A stretch of 5,101 nt of DNA from Bacillota bacterium (lineage in GTDB: Bacteria > Bacillota > Clostridia > Oscillospirales > Ruminococcaceae), in the NCBI GenBank assembly GCA_029550985.1, contig JAKPGH010000260.1, positions 1-5,101 of the forward strand. Direction: 5' to 3'. Of the stretch, positions 4,977 to 5,101 are shown piece after piece. Numbering within the stretch: position 1 is the stretch's first letter; every line of letters begins with the position of its first letter. The notes below the pieces were generated by a model. That model made no database searches. It was not told where the DNA came from and was given only the letters and a program-made list of their open reading frames with translations. A program made the position numbers and the translations under genes.

Positions 4977-5101
4977 TGTTTCGGTGGGGGCCGGATAGGA
5001 TTCGCTTTATGCGGGATGCGTCGGAATACGGCGATTACAACCAACGACTGGCGGAGTGGATGTCGCCGTGGTTGAACCAGGACACCCATATTTGCGACGC
5101 G
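4973..5101 (+). CDS. Third gene of the transporter operon, 5' end only; possibly a SAM-dependent methyltransferase
   Basis: Forty-three codons are visible before the right edge, and the frame stays open. The ATG at 4973 overlaps the ATPase stop as ATGA; a second in-frame ATG follows at 4976. GGGAG in the end of the ATPase gene lies about 10 nt upstream. The peptide begins MMFRWGPDRIRFMRDASEYG and continues with YNQRLAEWM and SPWLNQDTHICDA. From memory, this F-W-x-x-D-x-I-R-F-x-x-D-A-S-E-Y start followed by a short helix resembles the N-terminus of class I SAM-dependent methyltransferases encoded next to FecCD-type transporters in Clostridia. The glycine-rich SAM motif would start right after the window, as 'ICDA' precedes the expected strand, so it cannot be confirmed. 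The reading frame and coupling are clear; the function is a tentative inference. Confidence 0.75.
   Translation, partial: MMFRWGPDRIRFMRDASEYGDYNQRLAEWMSPWLNQDTHICDA

Overview
The window looks like chromosome of a Clostridia-class Firmicute, probably near Oscillospiraceae/Ruminococcaceae. I infer this from the style of the RecA N-terminus, purine-rich AGGAGG-type ribosome sites, a SOS-box-like site of the Gram-positive type, the ArsC/Spx-family and DUF3892-like proteins, and moderately high GC with AT-rich promoters. No database search was possible, so the taxonomy is an inference.

Left part, minus strand (1-2040). The first 152 codons of recA run off the left edge. recA has its own sigma-A-type promoter, and a SOS-box-like palindrome lies between the -35 and -10. 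Upstream of it on the same strand is a 427-aa predicted exported protein with a signal peptide, an HEFAH zinc-peptidase motif, a downstream DFAE glutamate motif and a charged Glu/Pro tail. A strong hairpin terminator separates this gene from recA, so the two are probably transcribed independently.

Middle part, plus strand (2041-3156). A compact intergenic region carries divergent promoters for the peptidase and for a 121-aa ArsC/Spx-family thioredoxin-fold protein. Repeated TTCGAAT-like half-sites and a second inverted repeat lie around these promoters. The ArsC-like gene ends in a clear hairpin terminator. It is followed by a leader of about 110 bp with mutually exclusive hairpins, then a 95-aa DUF3892-like protein and another terminator-like hairpin. 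The 149 bp between that hairpin and the next gene hold no promoter I would call with confidence.

Right part, plus strand (3157-5101). A tightly coupled operon encodes a FecCD/BtuC-type permease, its ATPase (TTG start overlapping the permease stop) and the first 43 codons of a third gene (ATGA overlap). The third gene is possibly a SAM-dependent methyltransferase. The two ABC subunits would form an importer for an iron-siderophore, heme, cobalamin or similar metal chelate. The substrate-binding lipoprotein is not in the window, so the substrate is unresolved.

Most of the window is recognisable housekeeping and transport content. The parts most worth a second look are the exported HExxH protein with its repeat-rich promoter, the alternative RNA structures before the DUF3892-like gene, and the truncated third gene of the transporter operon. 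I see no mobile element, CRISPR array, tRNA or rRNA.
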